From assembly GCA_021847605.1 (NCBI GenBank), contig JAJZQN010000004.1, forward strand, positions 97,057 to 161,056: a stretch of DNA of 64,000 bases. Reading direction: 5' to 3'. The notes below the pieces were generated by a model. It was not told where the DNA came from. It made no database searches and was given only the letters and a program-made list of their open reading frames with translations. This DNA comes from Pseudomonadota bacterium (GTDB lineage: Bacteria > Pseudomonadota > Alphaproteobacteria > Sphingomonadales > Sphingomonadaceae). Position numbers and translations under genes: made by a program. Within the stretch, counting starts at the first letter, position 1; each line of letters begins with the position of its first letter. Shown one piece after another: positions 51,428 through 60,313 of this stretch.

Positions 51428-52989
51428 TCGCCGCCGCCGTCCCTTTTCTGGCCGCTGCCGTGGGGCTGCCGTCGGCGCACCCCCTTTCATCTCCGGGTGA
51501 GGCCGCTGCTTCAGCCCTGTTCGATCAAGTCCTTTCCAGCCCGCCGGCGCTGCGTATCTTCCTCAAGAAAATGCCCAAGGGCGGCGATCTGCATAACCAT
51601 CTGTCTGGCACCCCCTATGCCGAGGATTATCTGCAATGGGCCGCCGACGCCAACTATTGCGTCGATAGTGACGGAGAGGCCATCGCGCCACCACCATGCG
51701 CCGATGGCAAAAGCATCAAGGCTGTGCGCGACACGTCGCCCTTTGCCTACACCCATCTGATCGATGCCATGTCGACCCGTGGCTGGCGTCAGGGTGTCGG
51801 CCGCGACAATCAGTCCGGCCATGGCCAGTTTTTCGGCAGCTTTGGCCGGTTTGGCGCCATATCCGATGCATCCACGGCACAGGCGATGGCAACCGCCCGG
51901 CGTCTCGCTGCCGGCGACCGGCTGAATTATGTCGAGCTGATCCATAACCCGGCCGCGCTGGTCCGCCATACCTTGGCGGCAGGCGACGAGCCTTTGGACG
52001 AGGCAGGACTGGCAGCACGATATGAAAGTGAAATCGCGACGGTTCCAGCGATTATTACCGCCGCCATCGCCGAACTCGACCGGGACGAAGCGGATATGCG
52101 CGCCTTGCTCGGTTGCGGTTCTGCCTATGCCGATCCGGCCTGTGTCCCGACCATCCATTATCTCGCCTGGGGCTGGCGTGACCTTCCGCCCGCGCAGGCT
52201 TTCCGCTCCCTGATCCTGGCCTTCGCGATGGCAGCCCGCGATCCTCGCTATGTCGGCGTCAATATCGTCCAACCCGAAGACTGGCCGACGGCGGTGCGCG
52301 ATTACGACCTGCACATGGCGATGTTCCGCTTTCTGGAGGCTCGCTATCCCACGGTTCATCGCTCGATCCATGCTGGGGAACTCGCCTTTGGTCAGGTGCC
52401 GCCGCAAGCGTTGCGCAACCATATCCGCAAGGCTGTGGCGAGCGGTGCGCAACGGATCGGCCATGGCACGGCCATCGCGTTTGAAGAGGACGCCGCCGAT
52501 ACACTCGCCAGCATGGCGCACGATCATATCCCGGTCGAAGTGAACCTGACCAGCAATGCCGTGATCCTGGGTGTGGAGGGCCATGATCACCCGCTGGCGC
52601 TCTATCGTCGCGCCGGAGTGCCAGTGCTGCTGTCCACCGACGATCAGGGCATTTTGCGCACCGACATGACCAATGAATATATGGTCGCGGCGCGTGAGCA
52701 GGGGCTGAGCTACACCGAACTGAAACAGATGGCCCGCGCCAGTCTGGAATATGCGTTCGTAGCCGGGCGCAGTTTGTGGGAAGCGCGCCAGCCGGGTCAA
52801 TTCGCCGTCCCATGCCGCGACGGTCTGGACAAGCCGGCCTGTCGCACATTGATCAAGTCCAGCGAGAAGGCGCGGCTACAGGCTGAACTGGAAGAAAGTT
52901 TCGACAGGTTCGAAACAACGGATGTGCCGTCACAAGCGCGCCTGATGGCCTTGCGCACAGACGCTGCGGCAACAAACGCACGCAAGTAA
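51424..52989 (+). CDS. ADGF-type adenosine deaminase, exported
   Basis: 521 residues, ATGA overlap with the NUP gene. An N-terminal signal-like stretch (MIAAAVPFLAAAVGLPSAHP) suggests secretion to the periplasm. Metal and catalytic motifs of the deaminase superfamily: PKGGDLHNHLSG (H57, H59), RSIHAGELAFG, RIGHGTAIAF, VEVNLTSNAVIL and LLSTDDQGILRTDMTNEY. It has the long N-terminal region and extra segments of ADGF (adenosine deaminase growth factor) relatives rather than the 340-residue cytoplasmic enzymes. It should turn adenosine into inosine outside the cytoplasm, upstream of the NUP proteins. Confidence 0.9.
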   Translation: MIAAAVPFLAAAVGLPSAHPLSSPGEAAASALFDQVLSSPPALRIFLKKMPKGGDLHNHLSGTPYAEDYLQWAADANYCVDSDGEAIAPPPCADGKSIKAVRDTSPFAYTHLIDAMSTRGWRQGVGRDNQSGHGQFFGSFGRFGAISDASTAQAMATARRLAAGDRLNYVELIHNPAALVRHTLAAGDEPLDEAGLAARYESEIATVPAIITAAIAELDRDEADMRALLGCGSAYADPACVPTIHYLAWGWRDLPPAQAFRSLILAFAMAARDPRYVGVNIVQPEDWPTAVRDYDLHMAMFRFLEARYPTVHRSIHAGELAFGQVPPQALRNHIRKAVASGAQRIGHGTAIAFEEDAADTLASMAHDHIPVEVNLTSNAVILGVEGHDHPLALYRRAGVPVLLSTDDQGILRTDMTNEYMVAAREQGLSYTELKQMARASLEYAFVAGRSLWEARQPGQFAVPCRDGLDKPACRTLIKSSEKARLQAELEESFDRFETTDVPSQARLMALRTDAAATNARK

Positions 52990-53110
52990 GCCGATAAGAC
53001 GACGCATCAAGTGTCGCCAGACAAGAATGCGAAGGGAGAGGGCAACGTCGTCACCAGTCGGCGGTCATGCAGCAAAGCTGCGGGCGTCGATACACTTAGG
53101 GGGTATGAAG

Positions 53111-55606
53111 ATGGCATTGGTTCAACATTATAAAATCCGGTCGCACGATGTCCGTCGCGACAATCGACACCGTTCCATGATGGGTATGATCGGCGCGGCA
53201 TTGCTGTGCTGCACCGCCATGACGGCTCCGGCCTTTGCGCAGGATGCAGCACCGGCTCCAGATGAAGCGCCCGGCGACGCTGAAATCGTCGTTACCGGCG
53301 CACTCGACGCACTGCCGGTCAAGAATGTCGGTTCGATCTTCGGCTTCGACAAGACCATATTGGAAACACCGCGTTCCGCATCGACCATTTCGAGCGAGCA
53401 GATTGAACGCTTCGGTATTACCGACATTTATGATCTGGTGGCACAGGCTCCCGGCACCTTTACCAACAGCTTCTTCGGCGTCGGTGGTGCGCTCGACATT
53501 CGCGGCACGCCGGGCGAAGTCTATTTCCGGGGCATGCGCCGCCTCGACAACCCCGGCAACTATCCCACGCCCATCGCCGCATCCGACCGCATCGACATTG
53601 TGCGCGGTCCCGCCTCCCCGATCTACGGTCCGTCCAAGACCGGCGGTTACATGAATTTCGTGCCCAAATCGGCGCGGGTCGCCGATGGCAAACTCGCCAA
53701 CAAGGCCTCGGGCGAACTAAGCTACACGCGCGGTAGTTGGGACATGAATATCGTCAAGGGCAGCATCGCCGGTCCGCTCAAGCTGGGGGAACAGGAATTC
53801 GGTTACAGCCTGTTTGCCCAATATGAGGATGACGGCAGCTATTATCGCAACATGGATACCAAGCAGACCGTGTTGCAGGCATCTTTCGACACCGATCTTT
53901 CCGATCATGTCCGCCTGGAGTGGGGTGGCCAGTATCAGAATTACAAGGGCCAGCAAAATGGCGGCTGGAACCGCCTGACGCAGGCATTGGTCGATAATGG
54001 CACCTATATCACGGGTCAGGCCCAGCCGCTCGATACCAACGGCGACGGGCAGATTTCGGTCCCGGAAATTAATGCCTCCGTTCCCGGCGGCCTGTCTATT
54101 TTCGGCAATTTCACCTGCCCCAACAGCAGTTTCAGCGCAGCACCTTCCGGATTTACCGACGCCTGCTTCACGCAAACCTATCCTTCGCTTGCCCTGACCA
54201 ATACCGGCACCGCAAAATTAAGCCGCCGCAATACGCTGACCGGGCCAAACGACCGGCTGGTCAATCGCGGTACAGCTCTCTACTTCGACGCCATCTATAC
54301 TTCGGACAGTGGGTTTGAGCTGAAGAACCAATGGTTCTACGACAGCTATGAGAATATCAACGAAAATAGCTATGGCTTCTCGCAATTACATGACAGCTGG
54401 GTGATCGAAGACAAGATCGTCGCGTCGAAGACCTTTGAAAGCAGCGCAGGAAAATTCTCGTTTCAGCTATCCCCTTCCGCTCGCTATACGAAATTCGAGC
54501 ATGGGGACGATTTCAATTATGAATATTTCCATCGCGTCGATCTGACCGTCGGCTATAATTCCCTGTCCGACCGCCTGCTGTCGACAGAATGCGATTGCGA
54601 TTACACCAACTATGTAGTGGGCCATTATTCCGATCTGGCTCTGGCCGGCCTTGTCGATCTGGATTTTGCCTTCGGCCTCGATATCGTAGCGGGTGGCCGT
54701 TATGATTATATCGATGCCAAATCGACCTATCTGACGTCGAAGATGGAAGCCGCTGCGGTTCCCGCGATTACGAACGCCAGCGGCCACAAGGGTGCATGGT
54801 CCTATTCGGGCAGCGTATCCTACAAGCTGCCGCTGGGCCTGATCCCCTATGGCACCATTGCTCGCCAATCCACCGTCATCGCGGGTCAGGGCGCCGAACT
54901 TTATGCACCCGACGTTGCAGCCGGCACATTTATAACTGCGTCAAAGCTTTATGAAGGTGGCGTCAAGGGTAGCTGGCTCGACAACAAGCTCTATGCCGCC
55001 GTTTCGGTCTACAAGCAGAAGCGAACCGATTTCAACATTCAGTCGTCAACGGTCAACCAGTCGGTCGAAACCAAGGGGCTGGAAGCCGAAATGCGCTGGT
55101 CGGTGGACCGCCACCTGCTTATCACCGGTGCCTACACCCACACCAACGTCTATAACCTCACCTTCCTTGGCAATGGCGAGGCATTCAGCTTCTTCGGGAT
55201 CGAGGATCTGATCAACGTGAGCGATCCTACCCTGTATCTGGGCGGGCAGCCGATCGGCAACCTGCCGATCACCAGCAAAAATGCGTCGAAGCGCGCGGGT
55301 ATTCCCGAAAATATGTATTCGGCCACCGCGACCTATTCCTTCGACTTCGGCCTCGCCCTTTCGGGTAGCCTGGTTCATGTCGACTCCGTCTATTCGGGGC
55401 AAAGCCAGGCGGTGAAGCTGCCCTCTTACACCACCGTCGATCTGGGTGCGTCGTTCGAGACAGGACCATTGCTGTTCCGGCTGGTCGTGAAGAATGCGAC
55501 CAACGAAAAATATTTCCGCGCCAACTTCACCGAATTATTCGGCAGCAACATCGTCCTGCCGGAACGTCCGCGCAGTTTCCAGGCGTCGGCCGTCTATAAA
55601 TTCTGA
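53111..55606 (+). CDS. TonB-dependent outer-membrane receptor, probable purine nucleoside uptake
   Basis: 831 residues from ATG 53111, placed 7 nt after AGGGGG; ATG 53105 is too close to it. Signal peptide ending FAQ, then a TonB box-like GDAEIVVTGAL, a plug domain (ETPRSASTISSEQIERFGIT, DIYDLVAQAPGTF, LDIRGTPGEVYFRGMRRLDN, IDIVRGPASPIYGPSKTGGY) and a 22-strand-type barrel ending with SFQASAVYKF. The final aromatic residue is correct for outer-membrane insertion. It lies between the exported deaminase and the second NUP gene, so I infer that it imports nucleosides, nucleotides or their fragments; the ligand is unproven. A terminator follows. Confidence 0.92.
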   Translation: MALVQHYKIRSHDVRRDNRHRSMMGMIGAALLCCTAMTAPAFAQDAAPAPDEAPGDAEIVVTGALDALPVKNVGSIFGFDKTILETPRSASTISSEQIERFGITDIYDLVAQAPGTFTNSFFGVGGALDIRGTPGEVYFRGMRRLDNPGNYPTPIAASDRIDIVRGPASPIYGPSKTGGYMNFVPKSARVADGKLANKASGELSYTRGSWDMNIVKGSIAGPLKLGEQEFGYSLFAQYEDDGSYYRNMDTKQTVLQASFDTDLSDHVRLEWGGQYQNYKGQQNGGWNRLTQALVDNGTYITGQAQPLDTNGDGQISVPEINASVPGGLSIFGNFTCPNSSFSAAPSGFTDACFTQTYPSLALTNTGTAKLSRRNTLTGPNDRLVNRGTALYFDAIYTSDSGFELKNQWFYDSYENINENSYGFSQLHDSWVIEDKIVASKTFESSAGKFSFQLSPSARYTKFEHGDDFNYEYFHRVDLTVGYNSLSDRLLSTECDCDYTNYVVGHYSDLALAGLVDLDFAFGLDIVAGGRYDYIDAKSTYLTSKMEAAAVPAITNASGHKGAWSYSGSVSYKLPLGLIPYGTIARQSTVIAGQGAELYAPDVAAGTFITASKLYEGGVKGSWLDNKLYAAVSVYKQKRTDFNIQSSTVNQSVETKGLEAEMRWSVDRHLLITGAYTHTNVYNLTFLGNGEAFSFFGIEDLINVSDPTLYLGGQPIGNLPITSKNASKRAGIPENMYSATATYSFDFGLALSGSLVHVDSVYSGQSQAVKLPSYTTVDLGASFETGPLLFRLVVKNATNEKYFRANFTELFGSNIVLPERPRSFQASAVYKF

Positions 55607-55617
55607 CTTTCCCCCTG

Positions 55618-55650
55618 GGGGAGCGCTCACACAGGCGCTCCCCTTTTTTT
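55618..55650 (+). terminator. Rho-independent terminator after the TonB receptor
   Basis: GGGGAGCGC (55618-55626) pairs with GCGCTCCCC (55635-55643), followed by TTTTTTT. A clean hairpin plus T-tract. The second NUP gene starts 18 bp later, so some readthrough or a separate start is required for it. Confidence 0.9.
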
Positions 55651-55668
55651 ACAAGAGTTTCTTACCCC

Positions 55669-56784
55669 ATGCCTTCCTTTTTGCGCGGCACCATCTGTAC
55701 ATTGTCGCTGTCTTGCGCACTTGTCCCTGCAAGCCATGGCATAGCCGCGACGCCGGCGACCTCCGCCACCGAAGGGACAGCCTGTGCGCCAGCCAAGCCC
55801 TGCGCCGCGCCCCTGCCTGTACGCGTCGTCATCGTCACCATGTTCGAAATCGGCGAAGACAGCGGGGATGCAGCCGGTGAATTTCAGCTGTGGAAGGAAA
55901 GGCGGCACCTCGATACCCGCATTCCCTTCCCCCACGGCTATCACGACCTTTATTACAATCCCGACAGCCAGATATTGGCGATGGTCACGGGCGTGGGAAC
56001 TGCCCGATCCGCCACCGCAACCATGGCAGTCGGCCTCGACCCGCGTTTCGACCTGAGCAAAGCCTATTGGCTGGTCGCGGGCATTGCCGGGATCGATCCG
56101 CAGGATGCCTCCATCGGATCGGCCGCATGGGCACGCTATCTGGTCGATGGCGACCTTGCCCATGAAATTGACGCACGCGAAATTCCCGCAGACTGGAAAT
56201 CGGGCTATTTTCCGCTTGATCGCAAGGGTCCCAATGATCCAGCCCCACCGCCCAAAAATGGCGCCATGTTCGAATTGAACGGAGCCTTGCGCGAATGGGC
56301 CTATCGCCTCACCAAGGATATATCCTTGCCCGACGATCCGGCCATTCGGGCCGAGCGGATGCGCTATTCCGGCTTCCCCAATGCGCAACGTCCGCCTTTC
56401 GTCCTGAAAGGCGAGCAACTATCGGCCATGACATTCTGGCATGGCAAGCTGATGAATCAATGGGCCAATGACTGGGTGCGCTACTGGACGCAAGGTCAGG
56501 GCGATTTCGTGACCTCTGCCATGGAGGAAACAGGCACCTATCAGGCGATCGACTATCTCGACCGGATTCATCGGGTCGACAAGAATCGCTTCATGGTTCT
56601 GCGCGCGGGCAGCAACTATTCCATGCCCCCACCGGGACATAAGGCAGCCGACTATCTGCTAAGGGAAAATGAGGGATATTCCGGCATGACCGCCGCGCTC
56701 GAAAGCCTGTATCTGGTAGGATCGAAGGTGGTTGACGAACTGATCGACCATTGGGACCACTATGGGGAAACAGTGCCTCAGTAA
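55669..56784 (+). CDS. NUP-family purine nucleoside protein, exported (copy 2)
   Basis: 371 residues with a signal peptide (MPSFLRGTICTLSLSCALVP followed by Ala/Ser residues). It shares the NUP pattern with copy 1: EFQLWKERRHL, LVAGIAGIDPQDASIGSAAW, FPNAQRPPFVLKGEQLSAM and LRAGSNYSMPPPG. The ME motif is kept (FVTSAMEETGTY) but with E in place of S, so the two copies may prefer different nucleosides. No membrane segment beyond the signal. Together with copy 1 it frames the exported deaminase and the TonB receptor. Confidence 0.85.
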   Translation: MPSFLRGTICTLSLSCALVPASHGIAATPATSATEGTACAPAKPCAAPLPVRVVIVTMFEIGEDSGDAAGEFQLWKERRHLDTRIPFPHGYHDLYYNPDSQILAMVTGVGTARSATATMAVGLDPRFDLSKAYWLVAGIAGIDPQDASIGSAAWARYLVDGDLAHEIDAREIPADWKSGYFPLDRKGPNDPAPPPKNGAMFELNGALREWAYRLTKDISLPDDPAIRAERMRYSGFPNAQRPPFVLKGEQLSAMTFWHGKLMNQWANDWVRYWTQGQGDFVTSAMEETGTYQAIDYLDRIHRVDKNRFMVLRAGSNYSMPPPGHKAADYLLRENEGYSGMTAALESLYLVGSKVVDELIDHWDHYGETVPQ

Positions 56785-56955
56785 TAGCCCGGCTGGCATC
56801 ATTTCGCCAGATGCGAATTGCCACAGAGCCGGATGAATGCCGATTCTTTCCGCCTTCCCCGTCCAACGGCTGGAGCGATGCGACCTAAGGTCCAATTGCA
56901 CCAGCCCCCTCATATGCCACCATTTGTCCAACTCAAACCGATCCGGGAGATGGAC

Positions 56956-58476
56956 ATGCTGCAACAGGTTATGGAGCGGTTCGCGGGCAAGACGCTGATC
57001 CGCGAAAGCTATGACAATTATATCGGTGGCGAATGGCTCGCGCCGACCAAAGGCGAATATTTCAACAATATCTCGCCCGTCACGGGGCAGGTCGTGTGCA
57101 AGATAGCACGCGGTACCGCCGAGGATATCGAACTGGCGCTCGACGCCGCGCACAAGGCAAAGGACGCCTGGGGCAAGACGTCATCTACCGAACGCGCGAA
57201 TATTCTGCTCAAGATGGCAGACCGGATGGAAGCCAATCTCGACCTGATCGCGATGGCCGAGACGATCGACAATGGTAAGCCGATTCGTGAAACGACTCAT
57301 GCGGACATTCCGCTCGCCATCGATCATTTCCGTTATTTCGCCGGCTGCGTCCGGGCGCAGGAAGGGTCGATCAGCGAAATCGACCATGACACGATCGCCT
57401 ATCATTTCCACGAGCCGCTGGGCGTGGTCGGCCAGATCATCCCGTGGAATTTCCCGATCCTGATGGCGGTGTGGAAACTCGCGCCGGCGCTGGCGGCGGG
57501 CAACTGCATCGTCCTGAAGCCTGCTGAACAGACGCCCATGTCTATTCTGGTCCTGCTGGAAGTCATCGGCGACCTTCTGCCCCCCGGCGTGCTGAACGTC
57601 GTCAACGGTTTCGGCGTGGAAGCCGGCAAACCCCTCGCCAGCAACAAGCGGATCAGCAAGATCGCCTTCACCGGTGAAACCACCACCGGTCGTCTGATCA
57701 TGCAATATGCGTCGGAAAATCTGATCCCTGTCACGCTGGAACTGGGCGGCAAATCGCCAAACATCTTCTTCGAAGACGTGATGGACGCCGACGATGATTA
57801 TTTCGACAAATGCCTGGAAGGCTTCGCGATGTTCGCGCTGAATCAGGGCGAGGTCTGCACCTGCCCCAGTCGTGCGCTCATTCAGGAATCGATCTACGAA
57901 AAGTTCATCGAACGCGCGATTGCCCGCGTGAAAGCGATCAAACAGGGCAGCCCGCTGGACCCCGGTACGATGATCGGTGCGCAGGCATCAAACGACCAGT
58001 TGGAAAAGATCCTGTCCTATATCGAAATCGGCCTCAACGAGGGCGCCGAATTGCTGACCGGGGGCGAACGCGCCGCGTTGGAAGGCGAGTTGAGCGACGG
58101 CTACTATGTTACGCCGACCGTCCTGAAGGGACACAACAAGATGCGTATCTTCCAGGAAGAAATCTTTGGTCCGGTACTGGCCGTTACCACCTTCAAGGAT
58201 GAAGCCGAAGCCCTCGCCATCGCCAACGACACGCTTTACGGTCTGGGCGCCGGTGTGTGGACCCGCAACGGGTCGCGCGCCTATCGCATGGGTCGTGGCA
58301 TTCAGGCGGGTCGCGTGTGGACCAACTGCTACCATGCTTATCCGGCCCATGCCGCCTTTGGCGGTTACAAGCAGTCGGGCATCGGTCGTGAAAATCACAA
58401 GATGATGCTCGATCATTATCAGCAGACCAAGAATCTGCTGGTCAGCTATAGCCCCAAGGCTCTCGGCTTCTTCTGA
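56956..58476 (+). CDS. NAD-dependent aldehyde dehydrogenase (acetaldehyde dehydrogenase, ExaC/AldA-like)
   Basis: 506 residues from ATG 56956, with GGGAG 6 nt upstream; the ATG at 56950 is too close. ALDH superfamily: [60 protein letters not shown] (E262), and nucleophile C301 in [12 protein letters not shown], then [20 protein letters not shown]. The ExaC-type subgroup normally goes with a DUF779 gene, which follows here. It oxidises acetaldehyde and similar aldehydes to acids, and could serve the PQQ alcohol dehydrogenases. A 170-bp gap upstream carries no recognised operator. Confidence 0.93.
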   Translation: MLQQVMERFAGKTLIRESYDNYIGGEWLAPTKGEYFNNISPVTGQVVCKIARGTAEDIELALDAAHKAKDAWGKTSSTERANILLKMADRMEANLDLIAMAETIDNGKPIRETTHADIPLAIDHFRYFAGCVRAQEGSISEIDHDTIAYHFHEPLGVVGQIIPWNFPILMAVWKLAPALAAGNCIVLKPAEQTPMSILVLLEVIGDLLPPGVLNVVNGFGVEAGKPLASNKRISKIAFTGETTTGRLIMQYASENLIPVTLELGGKSPNIFFEDVMDADDDYFDKCLEGFAMFALNQGEVCTCPSRALIQESIYEKFIERAIARVKAIKQGSPLDPGTMIGAQASNDQLEKILSYIEIGLNEGAELLTGGERAALEGELSDGYYVTPTVLKGHNKMRIFQEEIFGPVLAVTTFKDEAEALAIANDTLYGLGAGVWTRNGSRAYRMGRGIQAGRVWTNCYHAYPAHAAFGGYKQSGIGRENHKMMLDHYQQTKNLLVSYSPKALGFF

Positions 58477-58530
58477 TCCGTTTGTCAAGGTTGAGCGAAG
58501 GCGCATTCCCTCTCCTATCCTGCCTTCGCT

Positions 58531-58567
58531 TCTGGCGGGTGCCACCCGGCACCCGCCAGACCTTTTT
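58531..58567 (+). terminator. Rho-independent terminator after the aldehyde dehydrogenase
   Basis: TCTGGCGGGTGCC and GGCACCCGCCAGA form a perfect 13-bp stem with a 4-nt loop ACCC, followed by CCTTTTT. It lies between the dehydrogenase and its DUF779 partner, 20 bp before the latter's start. Confidence 0.9.
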
Positions 58568-58587
58568 GGGAGAACAGGAGCCAGAGC

Positions 58588-58980
58588 ATGGATGATGCGC
58601 CTCCCCGCATTCTTACGACGCCACAGGCCGATGCCCTGATCGCGCAATTGACCGCACGCCATGGCCCGTTGATGTTCCATCAATCCGGCGGTTGTTGCGA
58701 CGGTTCCGCCCCGATGTGCTTTCCCCGCGGCGAGTTCAAGGTCGGCGCGCAGGATGTGCTGCTGGGCCATGTCGCCGGCGACGTGCCGGTATGGATCGGC
58801 GCCGCGCAATTTGAATATTGGCGCCATACCCAGATTAGCATTGATGTCGTTCCCGGACGTGGTGCCGGCATGTCGCTGGAAAGTCCGGAAGGGGTCCGCT
58901 TCATCGTGCGATCGCGGGTATTTTCCGATACTGAGGATGCAGCATTGACGGCGGCAGGCGAACCGCCGCGCGGCGCCTGA
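58588..58980 (+). CDS. DUF779 protein (aldehyde dehydrogenase-associated)
   Basis: 130 residues. DUF779 signatures: MFHQSGGCCDGSAPMCFPRG with the conserved Cys-Cys, VLLGHVAGDVPVWIGAAQFE, and ISIDVVPGRGAGMSLESPEG. The family is found next to acetaldehyde dehydrogenases and its function is not established. GGGAGAACAGGAG precedes the start. It is insulated from the dehydrogenase by a strong terminator, so it may depend on partial readthrough or a promoter within the 111-bp gap. Confidence 0.9.
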   Translation: MDDAPPRILTTPQADALIAQLTARHGPLMFHQSGGCCDGSAPMCFPRGEFKVGAQDVLLGHVAGDVPVWIGAAQFEYWRHTQISIDVVPGRGAGMSLESPEGVRFIVRSRVFSDTEDAALTAAGEPPRGA

Positions 58981-58985
58981 ACCCC

Positions 58986-60281
58986 ATGCGCTTTGTCGAA
59001 CATCCCGATCGACGCCATGTAGTCGGCGAAATGCATCTGCGTCGCTTCCCCCGGCTTTCGCCGCCGGTTCAGGCCATCCAGTTCGCCAGACTGCTGGACG
59101 ACACAGCCCGCAAGGCTGAAAGCGATGCGCTGGCGGCGGCCCCAATCCCCATACAGCCGGACGGCCAGCGACATATCGAAAGCCGCTGGTCCGACGATAT
59201 CCGCATGAGTTGGGAACGGCATAGCGAAGCGAGCAGCCTGACCCTGACATTCAGCGGAGACGCCGCCCGACCCCTGGACTGGCACCCGGCCAGCGACCCA
59301 CGCCGCGCGCCAGCTATCCTGTGGGCGGAAAGCCTGCCCGGGCAGGTATTTCGCGCCACGCATGTCATGATGGTGGCGGATGAAGAGGCCGCTGCCCCCC
59401 TGGTCGCAAAGGCCGGCTTTCGCCTCTCTCACCTTGTGTCCTGCCATGTGGCCAGCGGCGCCCGCCTTTGGTGCGACTTTCGTATCCACGAAGATGGTTA
59501 TGGCCGCATGGTGGTGGCCGCAAACGGCCTTTCCGACGCCGATCTTTCCCGATGCGTGCAGAAAATTCAGGAGCTTGGCAATTATCGCAATCTGGCTTTG
59601 TTGGGATTACCGGTCGCACATGCAGGATGGGCGTCGCTGAACCCGATCGACCGGACGCTGGAGCAATCCGCCCGCATGTTGCGAGATGGCGAACGTCGTG
59701 ACGACGAGCTTCTGGCCGATCTCACCGCACTCACGGCAACGCTCCTGTCTCTGTCCGGCGATTGCGATTTCCGCCTCAGCGCCACAGCCGCCTATGCCCA
59801 GATCGTGACGGACAGGCTGATGGAACTGAATGCGCAGCCCATCGCCGGTTATCAGTCGCTGGCGGACTTTATCGGCCGGCGGTTTCACCCTGCCATGCGG
59901 ACCTGCGCCGCTTTTTCGGCCCGGCTGCATTTGCTGGGGGAAAGAACCGCGCAATTCACCGCCCTGCTACGCACCCGCATCGAAACCAATATCGAAAATC
60001 AGAATGCCGAACTGCTCGCATCCATGGATCGCAGCGCCCGCATGCAATTACGGCTGCAACATCTGGTGGAAGGGCTGTCGACCGTCGCCATCAGCTATTA
60101 CGCCCTGGGCCTGATCGCCTATCCGTTCAAGGCGATGGAAAAGGAGTGGCCCATCTTTTCCGCGACGCTAACCCTGGGACTGGCAGCGCCGATATTGGCG
60201 ATTGCCGTGCATTTCATGATGGGACGACTGCGACATCGCCTTATTTCCGTAGATGACAAAGCGGCACAAGAAAGGGCATAA
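58986..60281 (+). CDS. DUF3422 membrane-anchored protein
   Basis: 431 residues, 5 bp after the DUF779 stop. It matches the DUF3422 pattern (FARLLDDTARKAESDALAAA, then SHLVSCHVASGARLWCDFRI, HEDGYGRMVVAANGLS and QPIAGYQSLADFIGRRFHPA). The soluble N-terminal part is followed by a helical region and two membrane helices near the end (STVAISYYALGLIAYPF; SATLTLGLAAPILAIAVHFM). A basic C-terminal tail follows. The function is unknown; it is conserved in proteobacteria. Confidence 0.85.
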   Translation: MRFVEHPDRRHVVGEMHLRRFPRLSPPVQAIQFARLLDDTARKAESDALAAAPIPIQPDGQRHIESRWSDDIRMSWERHSEASSLTLTFSGDAARPLDWHPASDPRRAPAILWAESLPGQVFRATHVMMVADEEAAAPLVAKAGFRLSHLVSCHVASGARLWCDFRIHEDGYGRMVVAANGLSDADLSRCVQKIQELGNYRNLALLGLPVAHAGWASLNPIDRTLEQSARMLRDGERRDDELLADLTALTATLLSLSGDCDFRLSATAAYAQIVTDRLMELNAQPIAGYQSLADFIGRRFHPAMRTCAAFSARLHLLGERTAQFTALLRTRIETNIENQNAELLASMDRSARMQLRLQHLVEGLSTVAISYYALGLIAYPFKAMEKEWPIFSATLTLGLAAPILAIAVHFMMGRLRHRLISVDDKAAQERA

Positions 60282-60313
60282 GCAGGAAGAATAAGGACAA
60301 ATAAGGATAGGGG

